From the NCBI RefSeq assembly GCF_030272615.1, contig NC_081415.1, positions 268,067,425-268,131,424 of the forward strand: DNA of 64,000 nt. Direction: 5' to 3'. A program made the position numbers and the translations under genes. The DNA is from Cryptomeria japonica (taxonomy: Eukaryota; Streptophyta; Pinopsida; Cupressales; Cupressaceae). Positions within the stretch are counted from its first letter, which is position 1, and every line of letters starts with the position of its first letter. Below are positions 1 to 10,970 of this stretch, piece after piece. The notes beneath the pieces are model-generated. The model saw nothing but the letters and a program-made list of their open reading frames with translations. It did not search any database and was not told the DNA's origin.

Positions 1-31
1 TTTTCTTTGAAATGACTAAGATTAATAGAAT

Positions 32-330
32 TTAGAAAAACCTTTTTAATTTCAACACACACACAAGATCTAACCAACCATTACATTTTTTAGTGACTCT
101 ATCAATTGGTAAAAAGGAAACAAGAGTATTAGCAATACCTATAAAGATCTCTTCATCCCAATATTCTAAAGGGAGTGCTAGGAGCCTCACCCAAATAGGG
201 ATGCAATTAATTTTTTCCTTGAATGAAAGGAATCCAATAGCCCATCTTCTCAAAATGGCAATTTACCCAAAAACCAAGGCCCACCAATTAATGCAAGTTG
301 TTCTCTTTAAATGGATTGGAATGAGAAGAG
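32..330 (-). pseudogene. LINE (non-LTR retrotransposon) ORF1 relic, DUF4283-type region
   Basis: The minus-strand translation reads LRRWAIGF, then IPIWVRLLALPLEYWDEE, then GIANTLVSFLPIDRVT. This is the conserved core found in the DUF4283 / zinc-knuckle ORF1 proteins of plant LINEs (family knowledge: an RNA-binding, gag-like protein). The same frame can be followed upstream to about 490 through one stop (after ALVFG). No zinc knuckle is visible, and the copy is cut by the window edge or decayed. It is a dead fragment. The assignment rests on the WVRL-LPLEYW pattern alone. Confidence 0.7.
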
Positions 331-769
331 AGAGAGGCCATTTTACATTGCAGCCACCTAAATCTATCCAGCAACACCCTATTTTTTTAGGTCTAGTAAC
401 AAACAACACCAATATTTGGGTAGGGGCTAGAGAACCTCCTAATGAGATAATTCTCCAAGGAAGCAACAACTTTATCAACCAAGGCATCAAGAATCCTTAA
501 GCAAGAGTCTACAATAGACCCAACATCACTAGGCATAACATTCACAAATGGCTTGGAAAAACTGATTTTATCAGGTTAAGGAGAAGCCTCAGACAATAGA
601 TCAAAACATATCATGTCAACAACAACATGAAACAATTGTAAATTAGGATGGGAACAAGGGTTAACCCATCCAAATTCATCTCCACATAAGAAAAATCCAT
701 GCCCTCATGTGGAGTGGCCTCACATAGCAACCCAGCTATACAATAGGCCCCTGGCACTCACAACCTCCA

Positions 770-1527
770 CCCCTTCGTAGGCCCAACTCAAAACCCTACA
801 AAGAGCTCCCACTAACCACAAATGTTTGAATAATAGTATTATCTTACAATGTGGCCTCCAACAATATCTCAAGAAGGAGCTCATCATAATATGTGCCCCA
901 ACACTCATCTAAGATGTTGACACCTCCATACTCTTGATCATCCTCATATGCGTTTCTTTTGTATCGCTTATGGAAGATTCAAACCTTGGTCTCTCACTCT
1001 CTCTCTTTGTCCCACTCCTACTTGTCATTTTTAATTTTGAAAGGTTGTACACATTATTTAATCAAGTGCCATGTATTGTGGTATGACTATGCGGCTCCTA
1101 GAATGCACCAAATATGTATTTATAATGTATAAAAGATAATAATGTCTTGGTAGATTCTAGGAGTTGGGTAGTTGTTTCCTTCTAGGAGCCGCATAGCCAT
1201 ACCCCACTACATGGAACTTGTTTAAAAATCTTTTACAACCTTTTAAAATTAAAAAATAGCAAGTAGGAGTGGGACAAAGAGAGGGATAGAGAGAGGGAGT
1301 GAGAGACCAAGTTTTGAATCCTCCAAAGCGGGATTGAAGACAACACATAGGAGGATGATGATGATTATGGAGGTAGTGACATCTCAGAGGAGTGTTGGGG
1401 TGCATATTATGAGGAGCTCCTTCTTGACATCCTACTAAACGCCACATTGTAGGATAATCCCGTTGTTCAAACATTTTTGGTTAGTGGGGGATCTTTGTAG
1501 GGTTTTGAGTTGGGCCTATGAAGGGGT
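770..1527. repeat. Long imperfect inverted repeat (foldback structure)
   Basis: The left arm (about 770-1103) and right arm (about 1184-1527) are reverse complements over about 330 bp with scattered mismatches and small indels. Matching blocks include GCGGCTCCTAGAA at 1091-1103 against TTCTAGGAGCCGC at about 1180-1192, the GTCCCACTCCTACTTG tract, and an outer block ending in AACCCTACAAAG. The spacer is about 80 bp. Both arms give the same peptide shadow (LWLVGALCRVLSWAYEGV), which confirms the symmetry. It could be a foldback or MITE-like element, or two copies of one repeat inserted head to head. Confidence 0.8.
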
Positions 1528-3319
1528 TTTCTCTCCTAGATATCATTTTCTTAGGATAGATTTCTTAATTGTTGTTGATTGGAAGACTGACTCTATGAAC
1601 TCATTAATAGCTAACACAAATTCTTTGTCCATCAAACGTATAGATTAGCAATCTTAGATATAAGAATCTTTAAGATTTTTCTTATTATTTGTACCTCAAT
1701 TTACAATCCCAATGCAATCCTACATCTACAACATATAACTTTATGCTTGATCAAATATAAACATCCTTAGCTTCAACATATTGTTCCAGCTTTCCAAAAT
1801 GCACTATACTAAGTTTCCTACCTTTATTTGTAATGACAATCATATCAATATAATCAATTATAGAATATTGACATCGATGACAACATCAAACAATATTTTC
1901 ATCAATATGTCTTAATGATAATATTTCCAACATAATTTATCACAAAATGGGCTTTGCTCCCCTTCATTTATTGGTCTTCTTTTTGAATTTTATGCGAATG
2001 GGTCGCGGCTAAACTGGCTCGAAAACTGCACTGTCGTACCATGAAAATTCAATAACATGAAGTTAGTCATGCATTATAGACCGTTGATTGTGCAAGCTAC
2101 GACTGCAATTTTTCAAAGGAGTCAATAACATGAATTTTATAGTGTGGTTGTGGAGCCAATTTAGCTGCATCCATACAAATGCACTAATATGATATCAAGA
2201 TATTCTCCAAACAATCTAAAATGAACTAGCATAATCCCTCCAATTTGTTACTAATATGTATTTTTGCCTATAAAGGAATGTTTCGAATTAAACAACTTCT
2301 CCATACTGGTAATGGTTGCTCGCTTCTTGGTGTGTAGGGAATGCAACATTAAGTGATGCCATTAATAAACGTATGTTATCTTTACCCAATATGGCTTTTG
2401 AAGACTGATAGATACTACCTGTTGGGTCTCAAATCAACAGATTGGATGGGTTCTAAGGCAATGCCAACTCCTATGATCAAACCCTCCAATTGACTTGGCC
2501 AACTTATAGAGTGAACCTATTAGTTACTAACTCTCTCTCTTTAGGCTCTGCAGGACCTAGGCGGGTATACCTATTCACTGAATGTCTCCAATAAACAGTG
2601 CTTTTTATAGCAGATATGTTATCCTATTCTGATATCTCCTGATCTTGAAATGGCATGAATTCCTTGAATGGAGATATTGCAGACGAGTTCAAGGTTGTTA
2701 TTTCGCTTTGTGTTTCTTAATTACTCCTGCAGCTATCAAAATAACTAATTGTGAAAATAAACGATGAGTATGACTTGAGATTTAAGCCAGTGCCTTCTTT
2801 ATTGCATGGGTTACAGAGTCATTACAATTTTCTTCAGGGCTTATAGTGCGAATCTGTGAGACAGTTTTTTAACTCATCCCTTATGAACCTGTCAGTTACT
2901 ATTTCTTTCAAAACCAAATGAATGCTTACATTATGTGCTAATTGAGTGAATTTAACCCTACCCTTAAGGGACCAGTCAATTAAGCTTTGCAGGGAACAAT
3001 TACAATCCGCAAGCAAAACTTCTGTTACAACATTATAACATAAAGCATAGATTTGATCTTAAGAATATGAATAACCCTATCTTTATCAGATAATATCACA
3101 GACGATTGCCAAAAGAAAATGAAATAATCCACAACGCATATGCAGGGAAACAATTGATCAAGATTTGTATTCCATTGAAGTTCATACACGAAGACTTACA
3201 GGCTGTTGTTCTTTCGCTCATAATCCTAATCTAATCCTATATCCTCTACATTACAAAAACATTCTCATATATATATGAGGACGCAAGCTTTTCATGAAGA
3301 GACACGTCTTTTCAAAATA
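1528..3319. other. Gene-free AT-rich stretch
   Basis: No reading frame, RNA gene or repeat structure that I recognise. Short open frames (for example 2834-3016, minus strand) have no family motif. This stretch lies downstream of the orphan gene's stop codon and may include its 3' flank; an ATATATATATGA tract is present near 3270-3280. Confidence 0.4.
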
Positions 3320-5281
3320 TTAGTCGTCAACTCGAGTGTTTCTAGACTTAAGCAAAAAGAGATTCAAAAGTCCCAAATGATGAATGTAATCATCGTTTTT
3401 GAATGTTTTGATTCGAAGCGTTTGCTTTTTTAATTCATCCCCTAGCGTCAGGTACTTGAATATCATCTGGTTGACGGTAGGGGCCATATCCTTACTCCGA
3501 TCAATTTCTGACAAGGCCCAATCCTTGACGCTGACAAGCTCCTTTCGCAAATCCTCCAAGGTTATTACCTCTCCTTCCTTGTAGACAGAAGGCATTCCAA
3601 CGGGTCTTTCATCATCTAGTTCTTTTAGATCTCTTCTCAGCATATCTTCGAATTTGACATGACTATCCATATACGCGTTACCCTCAGCCTTTTCTTCTGG
3701 CGTCATGGAATCGTCATTGCTTAGCACCCCCTGCAATCGTGCTCTTAACCGCTCATGCTCTGTTAGCGCTTTCATGGTTCCATTGTAAACTATCCAATAT
3801 GGTTCGACCTGTAAGAGCATGGTGTTAAACCGATGTCCTATGATGTCATTGACTAATTTGTCCATTTTTTGCTGGATATTGTCTGCGCGTTTATTGGCCT
3901 TCTCCGCCTGATATTTCCAGTACAGGGCATCAGAGACGTCATCCAAGCTGCGTCCTGCAGGGTATGAGGTGTATTCGCTGATAGGAGTACCCGTTTCTAA
4001 TTGCAATACCTTTGCTTGCAGCTTCTGGTTTTCCTCCTTGGATTTTTCATATAATCCCTTGTATGTAATGTTTTCTCTGACCAGAAACTCTGTCTGGTCC
4101 AAGTTCAATCTTGCAACATCCAGATTGAGCTTCGCAGTGACCCTAGGATCGGTCTTTCCAACCTGATGAACCATGAGGTGCCCAAAGGTTTCTTCTATAT
4201 CCACAATGATTGGCCTCTTCCCTTTTGGATATAGTGCCCACTGTAGGAGAGCCTTCTTGTCTGGATCATATCCAGAGCCTAGGAACAGTTTATCTACCTC
4301 CTGAGGCAATACCTGCTGATTCAAATCTTGCTTCTTCAAAAAACCATCAAATAAGAGTGCTGAATTGATATCCCAACCAGAGAAGATGATCACACCGGCC
4401 TCTTTTAATAGTTTCCTCCCCTTTTCAGGAGTCATATCTTTCATGAGGACATCAATTTCATCCTGTAATCTCTTCATCTGTTCTTCCTCTGGTTTTCCAG
4501 CCATGCTTCGTTTGACATGAGCCCCTTTGTATTGATATAGAAATGAGAGGAATTCCCTAGAGGAGGCGAATCCATCATCAGCAATAAAGTCCTCATGCTC
4601 AGTCATTCTTATGTCAACAACATCTTTGATGTTGATTTCTCCTGTGTCCATGTTCATTTCTGTTTCGAAACCTGGAGGATAATCCTCTCGAGGAGAATCA
4701 GGTGGGATACTACTGGCGGTTGATTTTGGTGACATGTGAGCTAGGGGCTGACTGTCTCTTTCAGTATTAATGAAGCGAAGGAATTGTGAAGGAACTCTGT
4801 GCATAATTTCAGCTTCATGTTGAAGCAGTCTTTTAGCTACCTCCAGAGGATCTTGGAGATCTCCAATTAGGTCTCCATCTATCATTCCCCTTGCCCTTTT
4901 CCATTTGTAGGCCTCCCAGACTAACTCACTCTTTCCTTTCAAAACTTTGGCCTCCTCTCGCTCAAGGTTCTTAATTAGGTCGTCTGGCATTTTGGCCATA
5001 TGTATCCCAGCTTTGAGTTTCTGTGAGGCTCTGGCAGCTTTTATATATCCTTCGGGATCAAAACTCTCCCTAGGCTCACCCAGAGTCATGCCATAGTAAT
5101 TTAATTTATTCTGTAATAAATGATAACTCTTTGAACTTTTGACAATGAAATCAGAGAAAACTAATAGACCTGGAACAATAGATTGTTTACCAAAGTCAGT
5201 TAAATGTTTAGCACTGGCAATAGACAATTGCCTTATAATCTCCAAGCTAGCCACTCTGTCTGGCACCGTAATTGGGAGCAT
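3320..5281 (-). CDS. Orphan gene, C-terminal part (frameshifted from the upstream part)
   Basis: A 653-residue open frame beginning at ITVPDRVASLEIIRQLSIAS and ending NTRVDD. It directly continues the 420-residue frame upstream, which overlaps it by 49 bp in a different frame. The upstream frame ends its meaningful sequence at FGYEGD about 20 bp before this one begins, so the ATG at 5281 is probably an internal methionine rather than a true start. The protein is hydrophilic. A probable coiled coil lies near residues 385-450 (YEKSKEENQKLQAKVLQLE), and charged helical stretches follow. I see no nuclease, polymerase or protease motif and no membrane segment. I do not recognise the family with certainty and assign no function. 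Codon content is CpG-richer than the surrounding transposons. Confidence 0.6.
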   Translation of the reverse strand: MLPITVPDRVASLEIIRQLSIASAKHLTDFGKQSIVPGLLVFSDFIVKSSKSYHLLQNKLNYYGMTLGEPRESFDPEGYIKAARASQKLKAGIHMAKMPDDLIKNLEREEAKVLKGKSELVWEAYKWKRARGMIDGDLIGDLQDPLEVAKRLLQHEAEIMHRVPSQFLRFINTERDSQPLAHMSPKSTASSIPPDSPREDYPPGFETEMNMDTGEINIKDVVDIRMTEHEDFIADDGFASSREFLSFLYQYKGAHVKRSMAGKPEEEQMKRLQDEIDVLMKDMTPEKGRKLLKEAGVIIFSGWDINSALLFDGFLKKQDLNQQVLPQEVDKLFLGSGYDPDKKALLQWALYPKGKRPIIVDIEETFGHLMVHQVGKTDPRVTAKLNLDVARLNLDQTEFLVRENITYKGLYEKSKEENQKLQAKVLQLETGTPISEYTSYPAGRSLDDVSDALYWKYQAEKANKRADNIQQKMDKLVNDIIGHRFNTMLLQVEPYWIVYNGTMKALTEHERLRARLQGVLSNDDSMTPEEKAEGNAYMDSHVKFEDMLRRDLKELDDERPVGMPSVYKEGEVITLEDLRKELVSVKDWALSEIDRSKDMAPTVNQMIFKYLTLGDELKKQTLRIKTFKNDDYIHHLGLLNLFLLKSRNTRVDD

Positions 5282-6468
5282 GTGTGGTCGCCTTCATATC
5301 CAAATACCCTTATCTCCGTGTGATTATCATGGCAATACCAATCACCCCAATTGTGTTCAATCTGTGATTCTGGAGAAAAATCGTTTGGCCTGAGGAACCT
5401 CTTAATTTCAGGGGACAAAGTATAATCCCTGCGTTGTCCAAAAGCTGCACTGAGAGGTTTCACAAAGTATTCTTGAAAATGCCAATATTGGTTGTTCATA
5501 AACCTCTGGTCCCATGCTGATACCCACAACTGAACCGGCTTCTTCAGACCATTCTTATCATAAGACCTGATGCTGAACTCATCTGGCCAGAAGTTAATTT
5601 CTTGTCCACAATAAAGAAGAATATGCATTAACATGGAGTATAATGAAAAGTGAACATTCACAAGGTCTCCTTTCATTTTTTCCAGCCCATGATTCAAGGT
5701 ATCCGCAACATAAGTAGCAAAATCAAATGACCTAGGGTCTTTTGATTGAATATCAGTACACAGAACCATAATCCCAATATCCATGAGTGGATGAGCCTCT
5801 ATGCCTAGTACTTGGGCTGCAGTATAATACGTATACTTGAAATATGGATGGAAGTGGTTGACATCAAATGGCACCTTGTCACTTTTGCCAAACTGAACAA
5901 ATGACCCACCCACTTTTGGCCTGTGAACAGGTAGCCTCCAAGTCCTGTAGATATTTTCCAGACTAAAGAATTCCTGTGAGAGTTTCTTCATATCGATGCT
6001 TTCCTCGACTTCCCAGTCTAGATCAAAAACCATATCAATAGTCTGCTTGTTGATTACTACTAATGTATTCCCTCTGTAATCACATATGGTTTTAGTTCTC
6101 GGGTTGTAGCAATTTACCAGTGCTTTCATTAATTCTACGTCTACAAATACATTTGGAACTACTAACTTGCCTAAGTTCTTCTTCCACAGATTACTAATGG
6201 GTTCGGGTGCATCCCTTCTTTTGTAACCAAACAAAAATAACTCATGCCCTCTTATCTCAGTCCAAATGTCTCCTAGATTTTCAAATTTGTCCTCCAACCC
6301 TTCTTCTTCACTTTTAATCTTCTTAGACCTTACACTAGACGATGGACACTGGTCTAATAAGTCCTGAGTCAAAGCTCTCCCTTCTTTCTTCTGCCTCTTG
6401 GGCTTCTCTTCAGGGTTTAACTCTTTTCCTTTCCTACTCTTTTTAGAAGAAGAAGACGAAGGTTCCAT
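5233..6468 (-). CDS. Orphan gene, N-terminal part
   Basis: Open frame of about 411 residues when started at MEPSSSSSKKSRKGKE (6468). An in-frame ATG at 6495 adds nine hydrophobic residues and seems less likely. The first about 30 residues are Ser/Lys-rich with an RQKKEGR-type basic cluster, so a nuclear localisation signal is plausible. Residues about 100-160 contain the pattern NPRTKTICDYRGNTLVVINK followed by IDMVFDL. This weakly recalls the beta-strand and helix layout of plant transposon-protein or PMD-like domains, but I cannot assign it. After FGYEGD near 5290 the frame runs into about 20 unrelated residues and stops, while the homologous-looking sequence goes on in the next frame. One missing base near 5287 would explain this: a decayed gene, a sequencing error or, less likely, programmed frameshifting. 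The two parts together would give about 1,050 residues. Confidence 0.6.
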   Translation of the reverse strand: MEPSSSSSKKSRKGKELNPEEKPKRQKKEGRALTQDLLDQCPSSSVRSKKIKSEEEGLEDKFENLGDIWTEIRGHELFLFGYKRRDAPEPISNLWKKNLGKLVVPNVFVDVELMKALVNCYNPRTKTICDYRGNTLVVINKQTIDMVFDLDWEVEESIDMKKLSQEFFSLENIYRTWRLPVHRPKVGGSFVQFGKSDKVPFDVNHFHPYFKYTYYTAAQVLGIEAHPLMDIGIMVLCTDIQSKDPRSFDFATYVADTLNHGLEKMKGDLVNVHFSLYSMLMHILLYCGQEINFWPDEFSIRSYDKNGLKKPVQLWVSAWDQRFMNNQYWHFQEYFVKPLSAAFGQRRDYTLSPEIKRFLRPNDFSPESQIEHNWGDWYCHDNHTEIRVFGYEGDHTCSQLRCQTEWLAWRL

Positions 6469-6768
6469 AGTTACAGTAAATAAGAGAGACAACACTTACT
6501 TGGTAAAATGCTCAACTCTTCTGGTTATCGTTTGCAAATCTCTGCAAGTTCTTCACAGCTTTCAACCTTTTAGCATCGATCTGATTCTTACGAAAATTCA
6601 CTCGGCTTAACTGTAATTGAATGGGCAACTTGTGTATAGTTAATATCCTGCATCTGTAACGGCTACTCAAGTGTTTTAAATTTAATTGCAGATGTGACAC
6701 TTTTCAACTGGGCCTTTAATTCCTTCGCGGGAAGTACAGTCCGCTCAAAGTGCGCGCGTTTCAAATTA

Positions 6769-7287
6769 TCGATGAAACCCTTGCCTTCGGCCGAGTGTTC
6801 GAATCTTCCATCGAAAGCTCACTTTCTTCGATAATACTGTTTCGGTGAAAAACTTACGTCGAGAAGCCGCTTTTAAGACTCATCGAAATTACTTTTTCAT
6901 CGATGGTCTCCCTTTTCGACAAATTGCTCGTGAGTTTCATCGATGCCATACTTTCGATGAGTTTCTTTCTTCGATGAAGGCTTATGAGTGTTCATCGATA
7001 TCCCCTTTTTCATCGATATCCTTTTTTATCGATGAAACAGCCTTTCTTTTGTTCGACACCACGTTCATCGATGAGACTTGCTTTTCGATGAATGCCTCTT
7101 GAGTTTCCTCGGTAACGATATTTCTTCGAAATCACCTTTTGTCTTTTCGCCTTTTGCTTTTATCCTTTTCGATGAAACATGGGGTATCGATGAGCGGTTT
7201 CTTGCGTTCATCGAAGGTAACTTCTTACCGAAACACCTTTGCTTAGCGCTTTATATGCCCTGTGTCGATGAAAACGCTCTTTCGATG
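6769..7287. repeat. Dense array of CATCGA / TCGATG motifs upstream of the orphan gene
   Basis: I count 17 occurrences of CATCGA or TCGATG in about 520 bp, in both orientations, at irregular spacings of about 15-80 bp. The best copies approach the palindrome TTTCATCGATGAAA, for example at 6897, 6937 and 7065. A given 6-mer on either strand would be expected well under once in this length. The array starts about 300 bp upstream of the orphan gene's start codon. It could be a degenerate tandem repeat, a cluster of transcription-factor sites, or subterminal transposase-binding repeats of a transposon carrying the orphan gene. The weak open frames across it are by-products of the repeat. Confidence 0.8.
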
Positions 7288-7429
7288 AAACCTCTCCTGC
7301 AGTGCTCGACACAGCTTACTGGCCGAAATATCCATTAGTCTTCATGCTTATGGAAACATATAGTATTATTTTTTTATTTTTATTATATTTTTTTCTTTTT
7401 AAAAAATAGTGCTCAACACTACCCAAATT

Positions 7430-8454
7430 TGTTGCCCTTGAAATTCATATGTTTAGGCACACTAGATGCAGAAAATCACCAGAATCTTTTAAAAGATGAA
7501 TGATTATCAACATTTGAGCCTCAAGACTGAAAGGAAGCAAAGGTATAGAAAACACTTCCCAACACTAATCTAGTGGGGGAGATTCTACAATTCTTCTTTA
7601 CAAATATTTTATTACAGAAAATAGAAACACATTCATAGGTAGCAAATAAACATGTATGAAGATAAACTCAAAGAACACAAGATATATCGTGTGGAAAACC
7701 CTTTTAGGTAAAAACCCCACACTCCAAAAGCACAGTGCTTTGTATTCCAGTAATCAAATTCTTACAATACAACCAACACGTAGCTTCTTCAACAGAGTCT
7801 ACAACTACAAATCACAGCCTGGATTAATTCCGACAACATAACACTTCACCTACAAACATTACATATCTAACACTCCTCAAGACTACCTTTTATAGAGAAA
7901 TACAACTCAAGAGGAATCTTCTAGATGAAGCATCAAGATGGGGTCATGCATAACATTTGGCCCTATTTTCCGGCCACCAAAAAGAATGCAAATGACACAT
8001 GTATGTCTCCAAAAGACTCCCCATTCAAACCTCCTAAGTTTGGTACTCAAAATTTACTATTTTGAGATATGACAGATGCTCTTACACATCTTACAACTTT
8101 CATATCTTACAACACTTATAGTTGTAAGAGAATCCATCATAAATGACTAATTTTAGCTTATTCTCTTACAACTCGTTGTAACCCTCTCCATGCAAAAGGT
8201 ATCTCCTGCCACTTGTCCATTCTATCATAGAATCTGTCATAGGCTGACACTTGTCGAGATCCTCACATGGGATGCCTACCTCCACATGTGCAACATATGT
8301 GTCATACAATCATTGCCAAGTAGGATGCCACCAAGCTTGTGGATCCCACTAGATGACTAGACATTTATAGGCAATAAATAAAATAATAAATTAATAAATA
8401 AATGCACTATCCAATGTTAGGATTTGCAAAGGTTGAGACACCTTAATCCCAACA
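7430..8454 (-). mobile_element. Possible solo LTR, minus orientation
   Basis: On the minus strand the segment opens TGTTGGGATTAAGG at 8454 and closes with GGGCAACA at 7430, a TG...CA pair. It contains a CCTATAAATG TATA-like box, AT-rich palindromic tracts and the GTGGAAAACCC...AAAACCCCAC block often seen in plant LTR and leader regions. No second copy lies in the window, and the flanks AAATT and AAGAC do not form a target-site duplication, so the boundaries are uncertain. No gene is visible. Confidence 0.3.
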
Positions 8455-10097
8455 AAGACCCAAATGCATAAACTAAGGCATCATTAGCAAACTCACATAA
8501 AATGATTATTGCAGAGATTTTGAGGACACCTTGAATGCTTGCTCGATCACCATGAAAGTTTGCAATAAATTTGGACAATGGTGATTTTGCAAAAACAGAA
8601 GTGCACACAGGTGCATCCATATATACCTTAAAATCTCGTAGCGTGAAATGCATGTCAAAATTTTGAGGAAACCAAAGAAACCTACAATTGAGATAGATGG
8701 TCAAAAAATACAAACAACATGCTTAACTTTTGCAATGGATCACGCTCAGACTTAATCACAACTTGATTTACCACTAAATTTAGAATCTCACAAGATTTAT
8801 GCAAACCTTTTCACTAAGATAAGAAATTATCTCAGAAGCGAAGGATCAAGAAAACTGACTAGGACCAAAAATTCAAATGGAAAAATAATTGAGTATTCTT
8901 CATTTGATGATAGATCATCTAGTATCATTTGAAATGTTATGAAAAAATTATCACACAATCTAACCCAACAACATCAAATCAAAAAGATAAAAATAAAAAT
9001 AAAAAGGGTATATCATTGTTCTTACATTAAAAAAATTGAATGCTTGAAGTATAACACCAAGTGTTTACAACATATGAAGATTTTTATACCAAATTTCACT
9101 TGAAAAGTGATATATTATACACATTGCCTATTTATTTGAAACTCTTACTAAGTATTTGTTTCTAGTTTTGCATCACTATATTCATGGAAGTCAACATATT
9201 TGTCATACGTACAAAGGGTTGGGATTAACTAACTAATGTTATCAATTACTTAAAAAATAATAATTTACAACATTCAAAAATGTTATTGGGCATGAATCAC
9301 ACTTCAAAGTATTAAAAAAAAAATCACATGGGACACAAAAATGTTCCTAGAAAAATAATTCATACTAGATGCAACTACACATACAATATTATATCATATA
9401 AAAACTATGTAACTAAAGCAATAAACTTTGTAGAAAGAGGGGTATTTTCATCAAGCTTAGATTTGTAACCATCATCTAGAATATCATGGTTTTTTGGAAG
9501 TGGCTTTCAACCAATTTTACCTTATGCCCATTGTCGTTTAGTAATTTTGAGAATCCACATTCTATAAAGGAGAAAAAAATTAAGTGTTAGAGAAGGAAAA
9601 TTTATCAATCCTAAGAGAAGGCCTCCACTTGCATAGTTTAGATCACATTAAGGAGGGACAAACCCTCAAAGTAGGTCACAAATAACCAATACATCTAGTA
9701 CATAATGGATATCTCCTAACATTGTCTCAAGAGTATTGTATGTGTTATTGTTTTTCCCTCTTGTACACCTCGTGAGAAAGATCACGTGGAAGCAATCAAA
9801 AAGTGAAGTGGGAAAAACCCTTGCTATAATTCAAGGCACATTATTCAATGTTTTTAATATTTTGATATTGAAAAAAGATTTTTTAAATTATATTTAATAT
9901 TCCACCTATCAAGAAATTAAATTTTCACTACAATAAACCTAAGTATTCTAACAAAAAGGGGTGAAATAAGAAATTGCAAAAGTAGGTATCTAGTGATATA
10001 AAATGTAGATATAAAGTTCAATAGATCCTACTTCACGTTGGAATTAAATTAAAGTTTTCCCTTATCTATGAATACAATAAGCAAATTGGTACAATTC
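8455..10097. other. Gene-free AT-rich stretch left of element C1
   Basis: Short frames only (for example 8417-8713, minus strand), without a recognisable domain. It ends in the AATTC that is duplicated on the far side of element C1, so this stretch and the one after 19679 were originally contiguous. Confidence 0.4.
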
Positions 10098-10892
10098 TGG
10101 TGTAATCATGGCAGGAGAGAGCTCAGAGAGAACAGTTTGGACCATGTAGAAAGAGTTAAACACAAAATAAGCAATACAATGTGATGGAGGTGACACATAA
10201 TAGACTTAATTATATTATGAAATCAATTACAATCTATCGACAACATGCAGGCTCACAAGATTCGTCACATAGTCCTGATTACATACATGCTCAAATACAA
10301 TATCCAACCTCAAGCAAGAATGCGAGCCAACTCTGGACCTCCTAACCTTCTGATTATTCTTCTATCTACTAAGAATTGATTTACATATGCATAATTACAT
10401 TGATTTATATGATCAAGAATGATCCGTGTCGGCCCAAGATGAAAAAAATGTCGATGAACAAGATGTAACGTGTAAAATAACAAGGTTAACCTTCGCCAAA
10501 GAGAGCCTTCCGAAAAATCCATAGAATGAAGTGCAGACTCAAGGGAAGGCCGACCACACACCAAGAAACATCGAAAACAACGAATTGAAGCTCCACAAGC
10601 TATGGAAATTATCTGCAAGATTCGCCAATAGCAAATAGGCCCAAGCAGTTCCGGTGTTCCAAGCCAAAAAAATGTCTCAAATTCTGGAAGTGATAAATTT
10701 CCAGAAAAAGATCCAAATGTCTTGTGGACTTAGGATAAGATAGATGAACATGTCCACAAAAAAAATCTAGCTCCGCAAGATCTGGTGAGAAAATGCAAAG
10801 AAATGCTTAAATTGCAAAACATGAAACAAACTGAGAAGAAAATGTTTTTGGTTGATGCAAGATTTCCATAAACCAGGGATGCTTTTGCATCA
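10098..10892 (-). repeat. C1 3' LTR
   Basis: About 795 bp; on the plus strand it runs TGGTGTAATC ... GCATCA, the TG...CA form of an LTR. It is collinear with 18874-19674 apart from scattered substitutions and small indels. AATTC immediately precedes it (target-site duplication). Confidence 0.9.
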
Positions 10893-10970
10893 GACATCCA
10901 GGGTTATTGAAAAAAAGTGAGTCCCTCACTTTGTTGGGATCAGAGGAAAACCAAGGTGGTCTACCTCTAC

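Noticed and set aside
6845-7338. Two plus-strand open frames with repeated F/I-D-E residues
   Set aside because: They are translations of the CATCGATG array and have no independent coding signal.
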